Position numbers and translations under genes: made by a program. The notes under the pieces are model-generated. The model made no database searches. It had not been told where the DNA came from and saw nothing but the letters and a program-made list of their open reading frames with translations. From contig OZ024787.1 of assembly GCA_964017065.1 (NCBI GenBank), forward strand, positions 3,297,921-3,361,920: a stretch of DNA of 64,000 nucleotides, read 5' to 3'. Source of the DNA: Haliclona indistincta. Lineage: Eukaryota; Porifera; Demospongiae; Haplosclerida; Chalinidae. Shown piece after piece: positions 11,053-20,313 of this stretch; the stretch's first letter is position 1, and the number at the start of each line of letters is the position of its first letter.

Positions 11053-14000
11053 TTAGCCTTTCTTTCCAGCCTTTCTTTTCTTACGTTCATTGTAGTAATC
11101 AAGAACATTAACAACTTGTTTCCTTTGCGGTTTCCTTGGCATCGGAGTGCTACAAGCACCATTGAACCTTTTCTTTTGAGTGGGAGTTGGGTTGAGATCA
11201 GAGGTGTCTTGGTATTGTGGTGGTTTACCAAAGATATGACCTCCAACTACGCCCTCAATTTCAATTGTAGGTAATTTCTTTGCTGTTGGAATGTGCTGTT
11301 CACTATCAGGTACCATAAAATCATAGTCTGTTGGCATTTCTAGTGTTCTCCATTTACCTTCGGAATTTTTTATTGCATAAGTATAGCCTTCAACACGGTA
11401 TAGTCGAGGTTCTAAGCTTTGCATGTGTTCTAAAAATGCACGAAGGTCGTCTTTCTTTGCTTCAGAAATGGGTTTTCTGCTTTGTATCCTTCTGTTTTCA
11501 TTCAATTCATCAAACCAGGTGTCGAAGTCTTCTGGTAGTAATGGGCCTGTTTTAACATTAGCAATTGTTCTAAAGTCCTCCTTTCCTATCCAATCTCTCA
11601 TAGCTTCGCCATTAGCTGTAGTTTTCCAGATGTAGCGTTCCATAATATTGTAATGTCTACTTGTAATCATAGCATTGGCTGTTTCATTTGAGGCATTCGC
11701 CCCAGCTTCACTTGGGTTTACGTGATATGAAATCATTGGAAAAAATTTGGAGACGTCTTCACCATTAATGACAAACTTAACAGTCGCTGTCAATGGTTTA
11801 GTTGTCTGGCATCGTCCTATATTCCTGGGAAAGTTTAAACCTTTCATGTAAACATCTAACGATTCCAATCTGCTATCATCATACACTACCCGTTGTTCCC
11901 TTTTCTCAGCAGTAATTTTTTGGCTATAAACTCTTCTTGCTTTGCATAAAACACTATTCTTCTGCAAGTAGGTAACTGATAATTCTTTCCCCCATTTTTT
12001 CTCCTTGAAGCAGCCTTTTAGCACTCTGGTCGTGGCATTTTTTCCTGCTCCAAGTCTGGCATAATAGTCTCCTTTATCGAGGCTCTCTAGCTCCAATCTT
12101 CGAAGAACTAGGTCTGCCAAGTGAGGGTTTTTTGCAACTTCATCAGCAGTTTCTTCACGCATGCTTTGGGCTATCTTAGCCAACTCATCATGAGAGAGAT
12201 GTGGTTTCATTCCTTTAGCAAATGCACGATAAAGGCAGTTGCTGTCTTTGGATGCAGTGTCTGATTCATCTCCTCTAAGCTTGTAGTGACCGTTGGGATA
12301 TTCCTCACATGGTGGAATGTGGACAAGTTCAATATTTTCAGTAGCTTCTCTATTTATTGTATAGTCAGACTTTACTTTGCCATTTTTTTCTAGGTAGACT
12401 GATACACTTTTTCCGTGCTGCTCAGCAAGAATCCTCAGTTCCAACACTGAACCAGGTGTGGCAGACTTTCTGATCTCTTCAGCTTTCTTAGCTATTATAT
12501 CATGTTCAGATTCTTCTCTTTGTTTAGTTGAGTGATCAGAATGTGATTCCTCAGAGTGCTCAGTGTGAGATCTTTCATGGACACCAGCATATCGAATGTA
12601 GTTAGCATGCTGCCCGGCCAAAAGATGTTGAAAGGTTTCTTCAGTGTGCAAGACATGTTCACTAACCAACTTTCTGGCGAAATGTCCAACTGTTCTGTTT
12701 AACCCATGGTTCGCAACAACATCCATATTATTATGCAGTATTCTTGTCACAGCGTCTTTGTATGCTTCTCCCATTTGAACAGCAAGATGTCGTTTTAGCT
12801 CTGTCCCACAACTTAATAGGCTAGCCTCGGGGTTTTCTTGCAATTGCTGATGGTCAGATTTTTCAAACTCAACTACAAAATCCTCACCCTTCTTTTCCAT
12901 ATGTGGTATGAATGCTTCTGTTAGATGATCTAAACTAGCTTTGACCTTTACTAGTGATATTGCCCCAATTAAAGCCTCTGCTGTTGCAAAGCGTTTGTCT
13001 TTTTCTGACAATTGAGCGAACAGTTGCAGACCTGCTGTAGTCAGGTATGACTGAATATTTGGGTCCCTAACCAAGTCATCAACTACTGCAATGCCTAGTT
13101 CACTAGCAAAATCTTCAGCATTTGTTTGAACAACTGACGGAATTTCATTATCTGAAATATATTCTTCAGACAGTTGACTCATGAAGTGCTTATTCACAAT
13201 TGTACTTAACTTTCCCTCTGTAAATGTTTTCAGTAAATCTGGCATAAGCTTTTTCTTACAGTAGGAAGCAATTTCTTCATAAATTTTATCAAATGCTTTC
13301 TCTCCTAAATATCCAACCAATCTCATTGTTCCCTGTTCTAGAACTTGCTTTCCAGCATACTTCATTGCAGTTTGTGCACTTTCTTTAGCGGCTTCTCCAT
13401 ATTTTGTAGCATTCTTGAATATACTTTTAGCCTCTCCTAATTCTTCAACAACTTTTGAAAATTTTGCTGCTTTAGCTCCTAGGCCTGCTAAGCGAGAAAT
13501 ACCACCACTGGCAAGAGAAGCTGCCAGACCAATAGCTTTATAAACGGCCCATTCTTTGAGGCTAAATTGTCCCGTCACCATGCCAATTGCACCATCAAAC
13601 ATGTCAGAAATGCCTTCTCCTAACAATGTCATTCCAAATTCAGCAGCTGCTCCTGCTGTAAAAGCAATTAGTAGAGCACCACCTACAAATTCTACAGCTC
13701 CAAGCAAAAACACAGCTAAAGCATCAAAGCGGAATTTTGGCTTTTTCTTAACTGTAAAAGTGACTTCCAAACCAAGATTCCACAAAGTGTACAACTCTTC
13801 TTCTGTGAAATCATCACAACCTGAAATAAGTTCAAAGATGGGTACTGAATCAGCTATAATTGCATCATCACCTGATTCTTGGAATGAGTTCAGCATTTTG
13901 ATGGTATCCTTAATCTTCTTCTCGACAAAGTCTAAAACTTGCACTCGGGTTTCCATTTGAGCTTTTAGCTCATGTAAGTCACTTACATTCATAGTACCAT

Positions 14001-17000
14001 CAGGAGTAATAGCTTGTTGATGGATCTGAAGAACAATATTTGCACAGTTCATGACAACAAGAGCTTCATTGGTGTATGCCATTAATCGTTCTTTTGCACT
14101 CTCAAGATCTTCAATTGCTTGATCCATGTACCCACTTTTGGCCAATTGGATAGTGCAGTAAGCACGATTGTAATAAGCAAAGGCAGAATATGTGGAGTCG
14201 CTTTGAATGCTCATGCAGTAGTACTGACAGGCTTTTTCATGACTGTCTTTGTCAGCATTAGTAACAAGCTGATTACCAAATTTTATCAGATAATAGAAAT
14301 TTGTAACAGGTAGATGCATTACATCAGTTGTTACTGACGGAATATCTGGAGACCATGATTCGTGAGCTTTACTGAGTTCTGAAGTCAGTTCAACCTCATC
14401 AAGTTGTCCTATCTTTTCGCTTCTCATTTCTAACCACTTTCCCCAGTTTTCATTTAAAGAATTTAGGATAACTCTTTTGTCATTCCTAGGATCAATTCTT
14501 GTATGAACTTCACTGATAAAAGTACAATGCTTTTGAAATAACTTTTCTTTCAGCTTTACTTCCTTGACATCAAATTCCATCAGTTCATCTAGACGGATTT
14601 TTTCTTGCTTGGATCTAAGTTCTCTGATGCTTTCTAGGCCACAGCCATAATAACATGGTGGAAGTGATGATACATCCAGAATACATTGTACTGATCCAGG
14701 TTTACCTTTACGAGCTGTTCGACCAAAGGCTTGCAGCTCTACTCTTCGATTTCTGGGTAAAAAAGTAACAATGCAAAGAAGACCTCCACTTGCATTTACT
14801 TCTTTGGTTATTTTAATGTCAGTTCCACGGCCTGCTAGGTTTGTTGCAATGACAATTTCACCAGAAGAAAACTTGTGTTTGAGAGCTTTTAGTTCTTTAG
14901 AGTTGCCACTGTGTGCATAGAGTGTTATCTTGTCTTTTAGCTCCTCGACATTTTGAGCAAAGAAATCTTTTAGCTTTGTAGCTGTTTTTATGTCCTCACA
15001 TAGAACAAGAACAGCTCTGCCAGTACCAGGTTTCCAGGATTCATTGGCTATGGCCTCTTTGATGGATTCTTTAATCTCATCAAACCACCTACTTTCACCC
15101 TCTTGTACTAAAATTGCTGGTTTTTCATAAAGTTTTCTACACAAATGTGTTGGAATGTTGCAAACCTGTACCTTAAAAATTGTTTTAAGTACCTTTTGGG
15201 TATTTGAGGTAGCTAGAGAATCTACTGTTGATTCAAGCTCAAGCTCACATTCAGCAGAAAGATCCAGGTAGTCCATTGTACTGTAATGTCCTCTCGGTGC
15301 ATGTAGTGTCTCCTCGGTGTAGAGATCACTGCCTATTGTGGTATTAGATTCTGAGTCTGAATCATGGTCACCACCATAACATGGAGTTAACAGTTGGTCG
15401 CTGGTAGGTGATGGTATGAAAGGTGTTGCTTGCGTGGCAACCTCTAGCTCCACCTTAGGCACTGTCTCGACATCATCACTGACTGATGTGGTATCGGATT
15501 CAGAGTCTGAGTCAAAGAAATGATCAACAACATCTGGAAACGCATTTTCAAAATCAGGGTCATCTTCATTGGTCAGATGAGTTGATGGCTCAAACCCAAG
15601 AGTTCCTGACATGCCATATATAGCCTTATAGCGCAAGAAAAAGCCCACGTGTGACATGAAATTAGTTACCAATGACATGGAACTTATGCTGAGGTTGTGT
15701 TTCATTTCTAGCATTTGCTGCAGTCCGCCACCCCATCTTTTGCTTGATTCTATTACTCCACTGTTTTGAAAGTCTACTGGAACGACTTTGCCATTTCTGC
15801 CACAATCATCAAGTTGGATTGTATACTCACGATCTTTTTCCATTAAGAGGCACCTGAACGCACTTTCTATGTATTGAGGGAGTTGATTTGAGACATACTT
15901 TTCCAAACTAGATGGTATTTTTAATTTGGTTTTACTCAATTTCATGTCTTTTGCTCTGACATCATCTCCGGGATCTTCCGGTACAGTTTCGCTAAAATCC
16001 ATATGTTTTTTAACACTATCTAAGGCGCAATTTCTAAGTTCCTCTCTAGTATATATCAGGCAAGCAGTTCCTCCATCCAGTACTAGTATTTTCACTGGTT
16101 TTTCTTCATCTTCAGTTTCTCCATTGCCTTCAGCTGGGTCTGATACATGTGTGAGCTGGCTTTTCTCAACTCTATCATTAGAGCCAGTTGTATGTTTTGT
16201 GAGTTTTATTTGGCCATTCTTTGTAACTGTGTAAGCATCAACTGAAAAGGGAAAGCTTACTAAGAATTCAATTGCTCTTTCAGCGTTTTCAAATCCTAGT
16301 AGTTTTTGCTGGGATGATAAATCATTGGCTTTCACCATGCCATCTAATTGTGACTTTGATAGAAATCTATTGTGTTCAGCAAAAATAAAGATTTTAATAG
16401 GGTCTTGTAGCCCAATGCTCTGAGCTATAGTGTTGGTGACCAGCATTGGTTTTCCAAGATATACTACATCTCCACCCTCAGTTAAGACAGGATTAAATTG
16501 CCCAACAATGGACCACACACTGGCTAGAATAGGCTCCATGTGATGCAAGACGGTAGCATTGTGGGAGAGGTAAGTAAACTGCACTCCTTGGTCGAGCATG
16601 AGAAGGTCAACCTCATCGGCGATAATCACATCAAATTTTCGTCCCGATCTCACATGGTCTTGTTCAAACTCTTCTCTTAGAATGTCAGCTGCAAAGGCAC
16701 TTGACGTTCCATAAACGATATCTTTTTTGTATATTTCAACTCTTTCTTCAGTAGTATCCGCTTGATTGTGTGTGCAGCTGAGGTCAAATAACCCATAAAA
16801 TTTCTGCCAGTGATCAGCATCACGGGAGGCAAGAACTGGAGAACTGGTAACTATATCCACTTGCTTCCCTTTCATGCACAATACTGCAGCAAACATGGCA
16901 ATAATGGTGGACTTTCCTTCACCTGTCATTACTTCAAGGAGCCGATTTACTGACCTTTCGTCAGAAACTAGCAAAACAACAAAGGAAACCAGCTGAGTTA

Positions 17001-18843
17001 CGTAGGTGGTGTAGCCTTCGGTTATTTTCACTGCACAAACAACAGTGGTAACAATAGTTGAAAGCTTTTCATTATCTAATGTAGTTGTTCTTAAATCACG
17101 TTTAGTTTGAGGTAAGTTGTCACTAAAATATTGTTTACAGACAACTTTTAAATCAAATTTATCATTCAGAATTTTATCGCCGACTTTATTTACAATATCT
17201 CTCACATCATCGAGGGTTATTTGATCCAATAGTTTCGTGTCTTCGATTTCTGACATAACTGTTTCAATAGACTTTTGTGTCTCACTTTCTATATCTTTTT
17301 CAAGCTTAGAGACAGTTGCTTTGAATGTTTCACATTTCATGGCAGTTTCCATTACAGAATAGGGCCGGCTGTAACTCTGGGCTAAATGGAGCAAGTGCTT
17401 CTCCTGATCGACTAAAAAGTTTAACTCACTGCATTGCTGCATGAAGCATAACTTGTCATAAGGAGACCAAGACAAAGGAGCTTCATCGACGAGCATGTTT
17501 TGTAGCTGCTTGTGGCAAGACGGGATCACAGTTTCCACCCAAATAGTAAAGCACTGTTTCATCCATTTAGTATGGACACGATAGAACTGAGAGCCAAATT
17601 TCAGTAGCAAGCACAAATATTTCTGTACAATTGGGGTGAGTGCAGATTTTGAATACATCGAATCATATAGTATTTTGCCCATTGTTTTAGTTAAACTTAA
17701 GCTCTCCTTGTCACTTAGGCCCTTTTCAATACTTATCAGAAACTGAGATAACTGCTCTTCTTCAGCAAGAGAAACCCCTTTAATTCTGACAAACTGACTT
17801 AGTAGATATGTTCTAGCTACTTTCAACCATGTAGAATTTAAATCATCAGAAGGTGCAATATTGAATATCATGAAAACCAATCTTTTGGTGAATGCGGCAT
17901 CACAAATATCGGTTTTATGGCCTTCTGTGTTATACAAAATATGCCTTTGAACACCATGCCTTCTTGAATCAGTAGCAACCATCGATGGGACATGTTGAAT
18001 GGCCTCACATTCGTCATGTGTTTGGCATAGTAAAGTTAGATGACACAACTTATGCCGAGGCTTATGTGACTTAATTTGAGTTTCCCTTTGACGCTCTTTA
18101 CTTTTGCTATTCCATGAAACAAATCTTTTGGCTAGCTTAGCTTCTTTTGAGAGTTTTTCATTAAATTCTTCCTTTTGTTTAATTTTGGCTTGCCTCTCTC
18201 TCTCTCTCTCTCTCTGTTTTCTTTCCTCCTCTCTCTGCCTTGCCTCTTCTTGTTTGCGCTTTCTCTCGGCTTCTTCTTTCTGCTTTCTTTCTTGCTCTTC
18301 TCTCTGTTTTCTTGCAGTCTCCTCTTGCTTGCGCTTTAACTCGGCCTCTTCTTTTTGCTTCCTTTCTTCCTCTTCTTTGTGTTTTCTTGCAGCCTCCTCT
18401 TGCTTGCGCTTTCTCTCAGCCTCTTCTTTTTGCTCCCTTTCTTCCTCTTCCTTTTGTTTTCTTGCGGCCTCCTCTTGCTTGCGCTTTCTTTCAGCCTCTT
18501 CTCTTTGCTTTCTTTCTTCCTCTCGTTTTTGTTCATGCTCACGTTTTTGATCTTCAAACCTCTTAATATCAAGATGGAAAATATCACTGATTTTGTGTGT
18601 TATGCCCTGGTACTCATAGTTATGAAGGCGTTTGGTTTCCTTACCTGAGCCAGGTAGGTCTATTACAAGGTTGATATACCAACCACCACCTTTTAGAAGA
18701 TAGTTGTACTCGGTAGAATGTGGCGGCAGAGGGCGATTGTTGTCGTCATAATCTTGTATTGTAACGTGGTAAGGTGTGTTATTTTGAATGTAACACCAAT
18801 TTGTCCATGACCCTGAGTCGCCTCCACTGCTGGAATTGCCCAT
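11053..18843 (-). CDS. Giant intronless SecA-like ATPase with TPR-like and OTU-like regions
   Basis: 2596 codons without an intron. Order: MGNSSSGG start (Gly2 and Ser6 fit N-myristoylation); a beta-rich module to about residue 92; a Glu/Lys/Arg coiled coil, about 94-238, with near-repeated heptad blocks; a helical region; then a SecA-type two-lobed motor. Walker A is MTGEGKS (639-645), followed by a VTSSPVLASRDADHW segment like SecA's VxTxNDYLAxRDA, YGTSSAFAADILRE, and a DEVD Walker B at 743-746. An acidic Ser/Asp insert lies at about 1080-1200. The second lobe has ATNLAGRGTD (1333-1342) and FGRTARKGKPGS (1373-1384), matching SecA's TNMAGRGTD and GRAGRQGDPGS. Afterwards come a TPR-like pair (about 1535-1590), an Ala/Gly-rich hydrophobic stretch (about 1705-1750), and DSNCLYRAF with C2203, resembling an OTU-protease cysteine motif. 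The function is unknown. It lacks SecA's usual C-terminal zinc motif, so protein export is unlikely. Confidence 0.9.
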   Translation of the reverse strand: MGNSSSGGDSGSWTNWCYIQNNTPYHVTIQDYDDNNRPLPPHSTEYNYLLKGGGWYINLVIDLPGSGKETKRLHNYEYQGITHKISDIFHLDIKRFEDQKREHEQKREEERKQREEAERKRKQEEAARKQKEEEEREQKEEAERKRKQEEAARKHKEEEERKQKEEAELKRKQEETARKQREEQERKQKEEAERKRKQEEARQREEERKQRERERERQAKIKQKEEFNEKLSKEAKLAKRFVSWNSKSKERQRETQIKSHKPRHKLCHLTLLCQTHDECEAIQHVPSMVATDSRRHGVQRHILYNTEGHKTDICDAAFTKRLVFMIFNIAPSDDLNSTWLKVARTYLLSQFVRIKGVSLAEEEQLSQFLISIEKGLSDKESLSLTKTMGKILYDSMYSKSALTPIVQKYLCLLLKFGSQFYRVHTKWMKQCFTIWVETVIPSCHKQLQNMLVDEAPLSWSPYDKLCFMQQCSELNFLVDQEKHLLHLAQSYSRPYSVMETAMKCETFKATVSKLEKDIESETQKSIETVMSEIEDTKLLDQITLDDVRDIVNKVGDKILNDKFDLKVVCKQYFSDNLPQTKRDLRTTTLDNEKLSTIVTTVVCAVKITEGYTTYVTQLVSFVVLLVSDERSVNRLLEVMTGEGKSTIIAMFAAVLCMKGKQVDIVTSSPVLASRDADHWQKFYGLFDLSCTHNQADTTEERVEIYKKDIVYGTSSAFAADILREEFEQDHVRSGRKFDVIIADEVDLLMLDQGVQFTYLSHNATVLHHMEPILASVWSIVGQFNPVLTEGGDVVYLGKPMLVTNTIAQSIGLQDPIKIFIFAEHNRFLSKSQLDGMVKANDLSSQQKLLGFENAERAIEFLVSFPFSVDAYTVTKNGQIKLTKHTTGSNDRVEKSQLTHVSDPAEGNGETEDEEKPVKILVLDGGTACLIYTREELRNCALDSVKKHMDFSETVPEDPGDDVRAKDMKLSKTKLKIPSSLEKYVSNQLPQYIESAFRCLLMEKDREYTIQLDDCGRNGKVVPVDFQNSGVIESSKRWGGGLQQMLEMKHNLSISSMSLVTNFMSHVGFFLRYKAIYGMSGTLGFEPSTHLTNEDDPDFENAFPDVVDHFFDSDSESDTTSVSDDVETVPKVELEVATQATPFIPSPTSDQLLTPCYGGDHDSDSESNTTIGSDLYTEETLHAPRGHYSTMDYLDLSAECELELESTVDSLATSNTQKVLKTIFKVQVCNIPTHLCRKLYEKPAILVQEGESRWFDEIKESIKEAIANESWKPGTGRAVLVLCEDIKTATKLKDFFAQNVEELKDKITLYAHSGNSKELKALKHKFSSGEIVIATNLAGRGTDIKITKEVNASGGLLCIVTFLPRNRRVELQAFGRTARKGKPGSVQCILDVSSLPPCYYGCGLESIRELRSKQEKIRLDELMEFDVKEVKLKEKLFQKHCTFISEVHTRIDPRNDKRVILNSLNENWGKWLEMRSEKIGQLDEVELTSELSKAHESWSPDIPSVTTDVMHLPVTNFYYLIKFGNQLVTNADKDSHEKACQYYCMSIQSDSTYSAFAYYNRAYCTIQLAKSGYMDQAIEDLESAKERLMAYTNEALVVMNCANIVLQIHQQAITPDGTMNVSDLHELKAQMETRVQVLDFVEKKIKDTIKMLNSFQESGDDAIIADSVPIFELISGCDDFTEEELYTLWNLGLEVTFTVKKKPKFRFDALAVFLLGAVEFVGGALLIAFTAGAAAEFGMTLLGEGISDMFDGAIGMVTGQFSLKEWAVYKAIGLAASLASGGISRLAGLGAKAAKFSKVVEELGEAKSIFKNATKYGEAAKESAQTAMKYAGKQVLEQGTMRLVGYLGEKAFDKIYEEIASYCKKKLMPDLLKTFTEGKLSTIVNKHFMSQLSEEYISDNEIPSVVQTNAEDFASELGIAVVDDLVRDPNIQSYLTTAGLQLFAQLSEKDKRFATAEALIGAISLVKVKASLDHLTEAFIPHMEKKGEDFVVEFEKSDHQQLQENPEASLLSCGTELKRHLAVQMGEAYKDAVTRILHNNMDVVANHGLNRTVGHFARKLVSEHVLHTEETFQHLLAGQHANYIRYAGVHERSHTEHSEESHSDHSTKQREESEHDIIAKKAEEIRKSATPGSVLELRILAEQHGKSVSVYLEKNGKVKSDYTINREATENIELVHIPPCEEYPNGHYKLRGDESDTASKDSNCLYRAFAKGMKPHLSHDELAKIAQSMREETADEVAKNPHLADLVLRRLELESLDKGDYYARLGAGKNATTRVLKGCFKEKKWGKELSVTYLQKNSVLCKARRVYSQKITAEKREQRVVYDDSRLESLDVYMKGLNFPRNIGRCQTTKPLTATVKFVINGEDVSKFFPMISYHVNPSEAGANASNETANAMITSRHYNIMERYIWKTTANGEAMRDWIGKEDFRTIANVKTGPLLPEDFDTWFDELNENRRIQSRKPISEAKKDDLRAFLEHMQSLEPRLYRVEGYTYAIKNSEGKWRTLEMPTDYDFMVPDSEQHIPTAKKLPTIEIEGVVGGHIFGKPPQYQDTSDLNPTPTQKKRFNGACSTPMPRKPQRKQVVNVLDYYNERKKRKAGKKG
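18195..18216. repeat. CT/AG dinucleotide run inside the coding sequence
   Basis: A CTCTCT... run on the plus strand encodes an alternating Arg-Glu stretch in the coiled coil of the giant gene. Dinucleotide slippage here would shift the frame, so its length is expected to be polymorphic or under selection. Longer imperfect repeats of the same coil (KQKEEAERKRKQEEAARK-like blocks) fill 18220-18530. Confidence 0.7.
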
Positions 18844-19690
18844 TATGCTAAGTTAGAAGTGGTTTTAATTGCGGAATGAATGAGTTTCAGTGATCTAAAA
18901 TTAACAGAATATAAATAATTTCCATGCAACATGCACAGAAACCATGATAGCATGCACGTATGCAGGGTTCAAGTACTGAAACTTTTGGACCCCAGGCCGA
19001 AGGTCTGATTACCCACTACGTCATTATAACTAAATGATATTCACAACTAATAATATCATACAGGTTAAGTATATTCATGCAGTCTGCATAATTAATTATG
19101 AATCAATATTCATCAGCTAGGCTTATGCAAAAGTTATGTTATACCTAGTCTGGCCGCTGCCCCTCCCCGCCTATTGAGTGGGTGGTGGACGGCGTGTAGG
19201 GTCTAGCAAACATTGCCATTCATAGTTTCCCAACCGACCAATCAGATTCTACTGCTCAAGATCTTGAGCAGTAATATTCATGGATCGTGGGCTGGGTTTG
19301 ATCGTGAATAATATTACAGGCTATGACAGAACAGCTACGGTGGGTGAAACCTAACAGTCACGCTGTTGACGATGCTCTCGATTATAGTCTACCGCGCTTC
19401 AAGCATAAATAGCTTAAACCAGCGCAGTGTAAGGCAATTCGTGCAGTACAATGGAATTGAGGAATCCCCGCTTATCATTGCAATAATTAACGATTAATAT
19501 TCATTATAAATCGATGAATGGTAATGTTTGCTAGACCCTACACGCCGTCCACCACCCACTCAATAGGTGGGGAGGGGCAGCGGCCAGACTATGTTATACC
19601 ATGATACAATATAATACATGCATTGCTGATGCAGCTCTACACTGCTACTGCTGCCAATAATTGGAAATATGGTATAAAAATTAATATTTC
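18844..19690 (-). promoter_or_regulatory. 5' flank of the giant gene, duplicated at 31931-32314
   Basis: Sequence upstream of the start codon (including GGACCCCAGGCCGAAG, CACTACGTCATTAT and CATGATACAATATAATACATGC) reappears upstream of the truncated copy at 31649-31930. The promoter must lie here or further upstream. A 446-base element (19146-19591) interrupts this copy but not the partner. I cannot identify a TATA box or initiator with confidence. Confidence 0.55.
19146..19591. mobile_element. 446-bp element with 9-bp target duplication (Mutator-like)
   Basis: Terminal repeats of about 75 bases begin TAGTCTGGCCGCTGCCCC. They are flanked by a perfect 9-base direct repeat TGTTATACC (19137-19145 and 19592-19600). 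The duplicated flank at 32213-32225 has one uninterrupted TGCTATACC, which confirms the insertion. A 9-bp duplication is the hallmark of MULE elements (family knowledge). No open frame of note. Confidence 0.88.
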
Positions 19691-19704
19691 GGCATTTTTC
19701 AAAA

Positions 19705-20313
19705 CGCTGTGTCTCCGGTCCCGGCAACGGGATCGACCTTTCTATAGTTGCAGTCCCGGCAATGGGATTTAGGAGGTCCTAGCTACTAAACCCTAAACCC
19801 AAACCCAAGACCCTAAACCCAAGACCCTAAAAACCTTCGCCGCTAACTGTGCAAACTCGGGAGGGTGTCCTAACCCGGGCCTTCGGCCCTTGGTAACCCT
19901 AAGGATCGTCGGGGGGGTCGTCCTAACCCGGGCCTTCGGCCCTTGCATGGTACGCCTAAGGATCGTCGGGAGGGTCGTCCTAACAGGGCCTTCGGCCCTT
20001 GGTAAGCCTAAGGAACGTCGAGCAGAAAAGAAGCGTACAGAAGCGTGTAAGTTTTTAGCTAAATAGCTAAAAACTTACACGCTTAGTGTAAGTCTGTAGA
20101 AAAAAAACGCATAGAGCGAGAATCGAACCCAGAACACTGTATTACAAGCCACAATACTAAACCGCTGAGCCACCGGAACCTGCTGGCTGGTCCATGCTAC
20201 AAACAAGCCTTTATATTACCAGTGCCGGTACTATAAGATAGAAAGGTCGATCCCGTTGCCGGGACCGGAGACACAGAAAAGTCGATCCCGTTGCCGGGAC
20301 CGGAGACACAGTG
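19705..20313. mobile_element. 609-bp element carrying telomere-like repeats and a tRNA-like sequence (copy A)
   Basis: Termini are CGCTGTGTCTCCGG and CCGGAGACACAGTG. The 9-bp direct repeat TTTTCAAAA flanks it (19696-19704, 20314-20322). From left to right it holds GGTCCCGGCAACGGGATCGACC subterminal palindromes, CCCTAAACCC tracts (19790-19835), about three repeats of 'cctaaggatcgtcgggaggg' with GGGCCTTCGGCCCTT hairpins (19860-20020), and a minus-strand tRNA-like sequence. Near 20045-20090 there is also a TTTTTAGCTAAATAGCTAAAAA palindrome inside AAGCGTGTAAG inverted arms. It shares architecture, but not TIR body sequence, with 33576-34216. Confidence 0.88.
20108..20180 (-). tRNA. tRNA-like sequence inside the element (probably not functional)
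   Basis: Read on the minus strand it starts GGTTCCGGTGGCTCAGCGG (A-box like TGGCNCAGNGG) and contains GGGTTCGATTCTCG (B-box like). CTTGTAA sits where the anticodon loop is expected (TGT, a threonine-type anticodon). The acceptor stem GGTTCCG does not pair with the 3' end CTATGCG, and the anticodon stem is poor. Best described as a tRNA-derived RNA polymerase III promoter-like module carried by the transposon. A second copy is at 33980-34053. Confidence 0.45.

Noticed and set aside
13556..18648. Plus-strand frames opposite the giant gene (e.g. 13556-13960, 18104-18550, Cys/Ser/Leu-rich)
   Set aside because: Shadows of the minus-strand coding sequence. The Cys/Phe/Leu-rich ones are the antisense of the Glu/Lys coiled coil.
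11053..18843. Bacterial contamination as the explanation for the SecA-like gene
   Set aside because: Its 5' end is duplicated next to the same eukaryotic repeats at 31.6 kb and the coding sequence is AT-rich like its flanks, so it is part of this genome. Read-depth data would be needed to exclude a chimera fully.
18844..19145. An untranslated first exon or intron for the giant gene
   Set aside because: No convincing donor/acceptor pair near the start codon. The region is better explained as duplicated 5' flank.
19790..19840. CCCTAAA tracts as an interstitial telomere or chromosome end
   Set aside because: They are short, lie inside elements with target duplications (also at 33708-33735), and are followed by unrelated cargo. 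They belong to the transposon.
20108..20180. A functional tRNA-Thr gene
   Set aside because: The acceptor ends do not pair, the anticodon stem is weak, and the sequence is carried by a repeated element. Kept only as tRNA-like.
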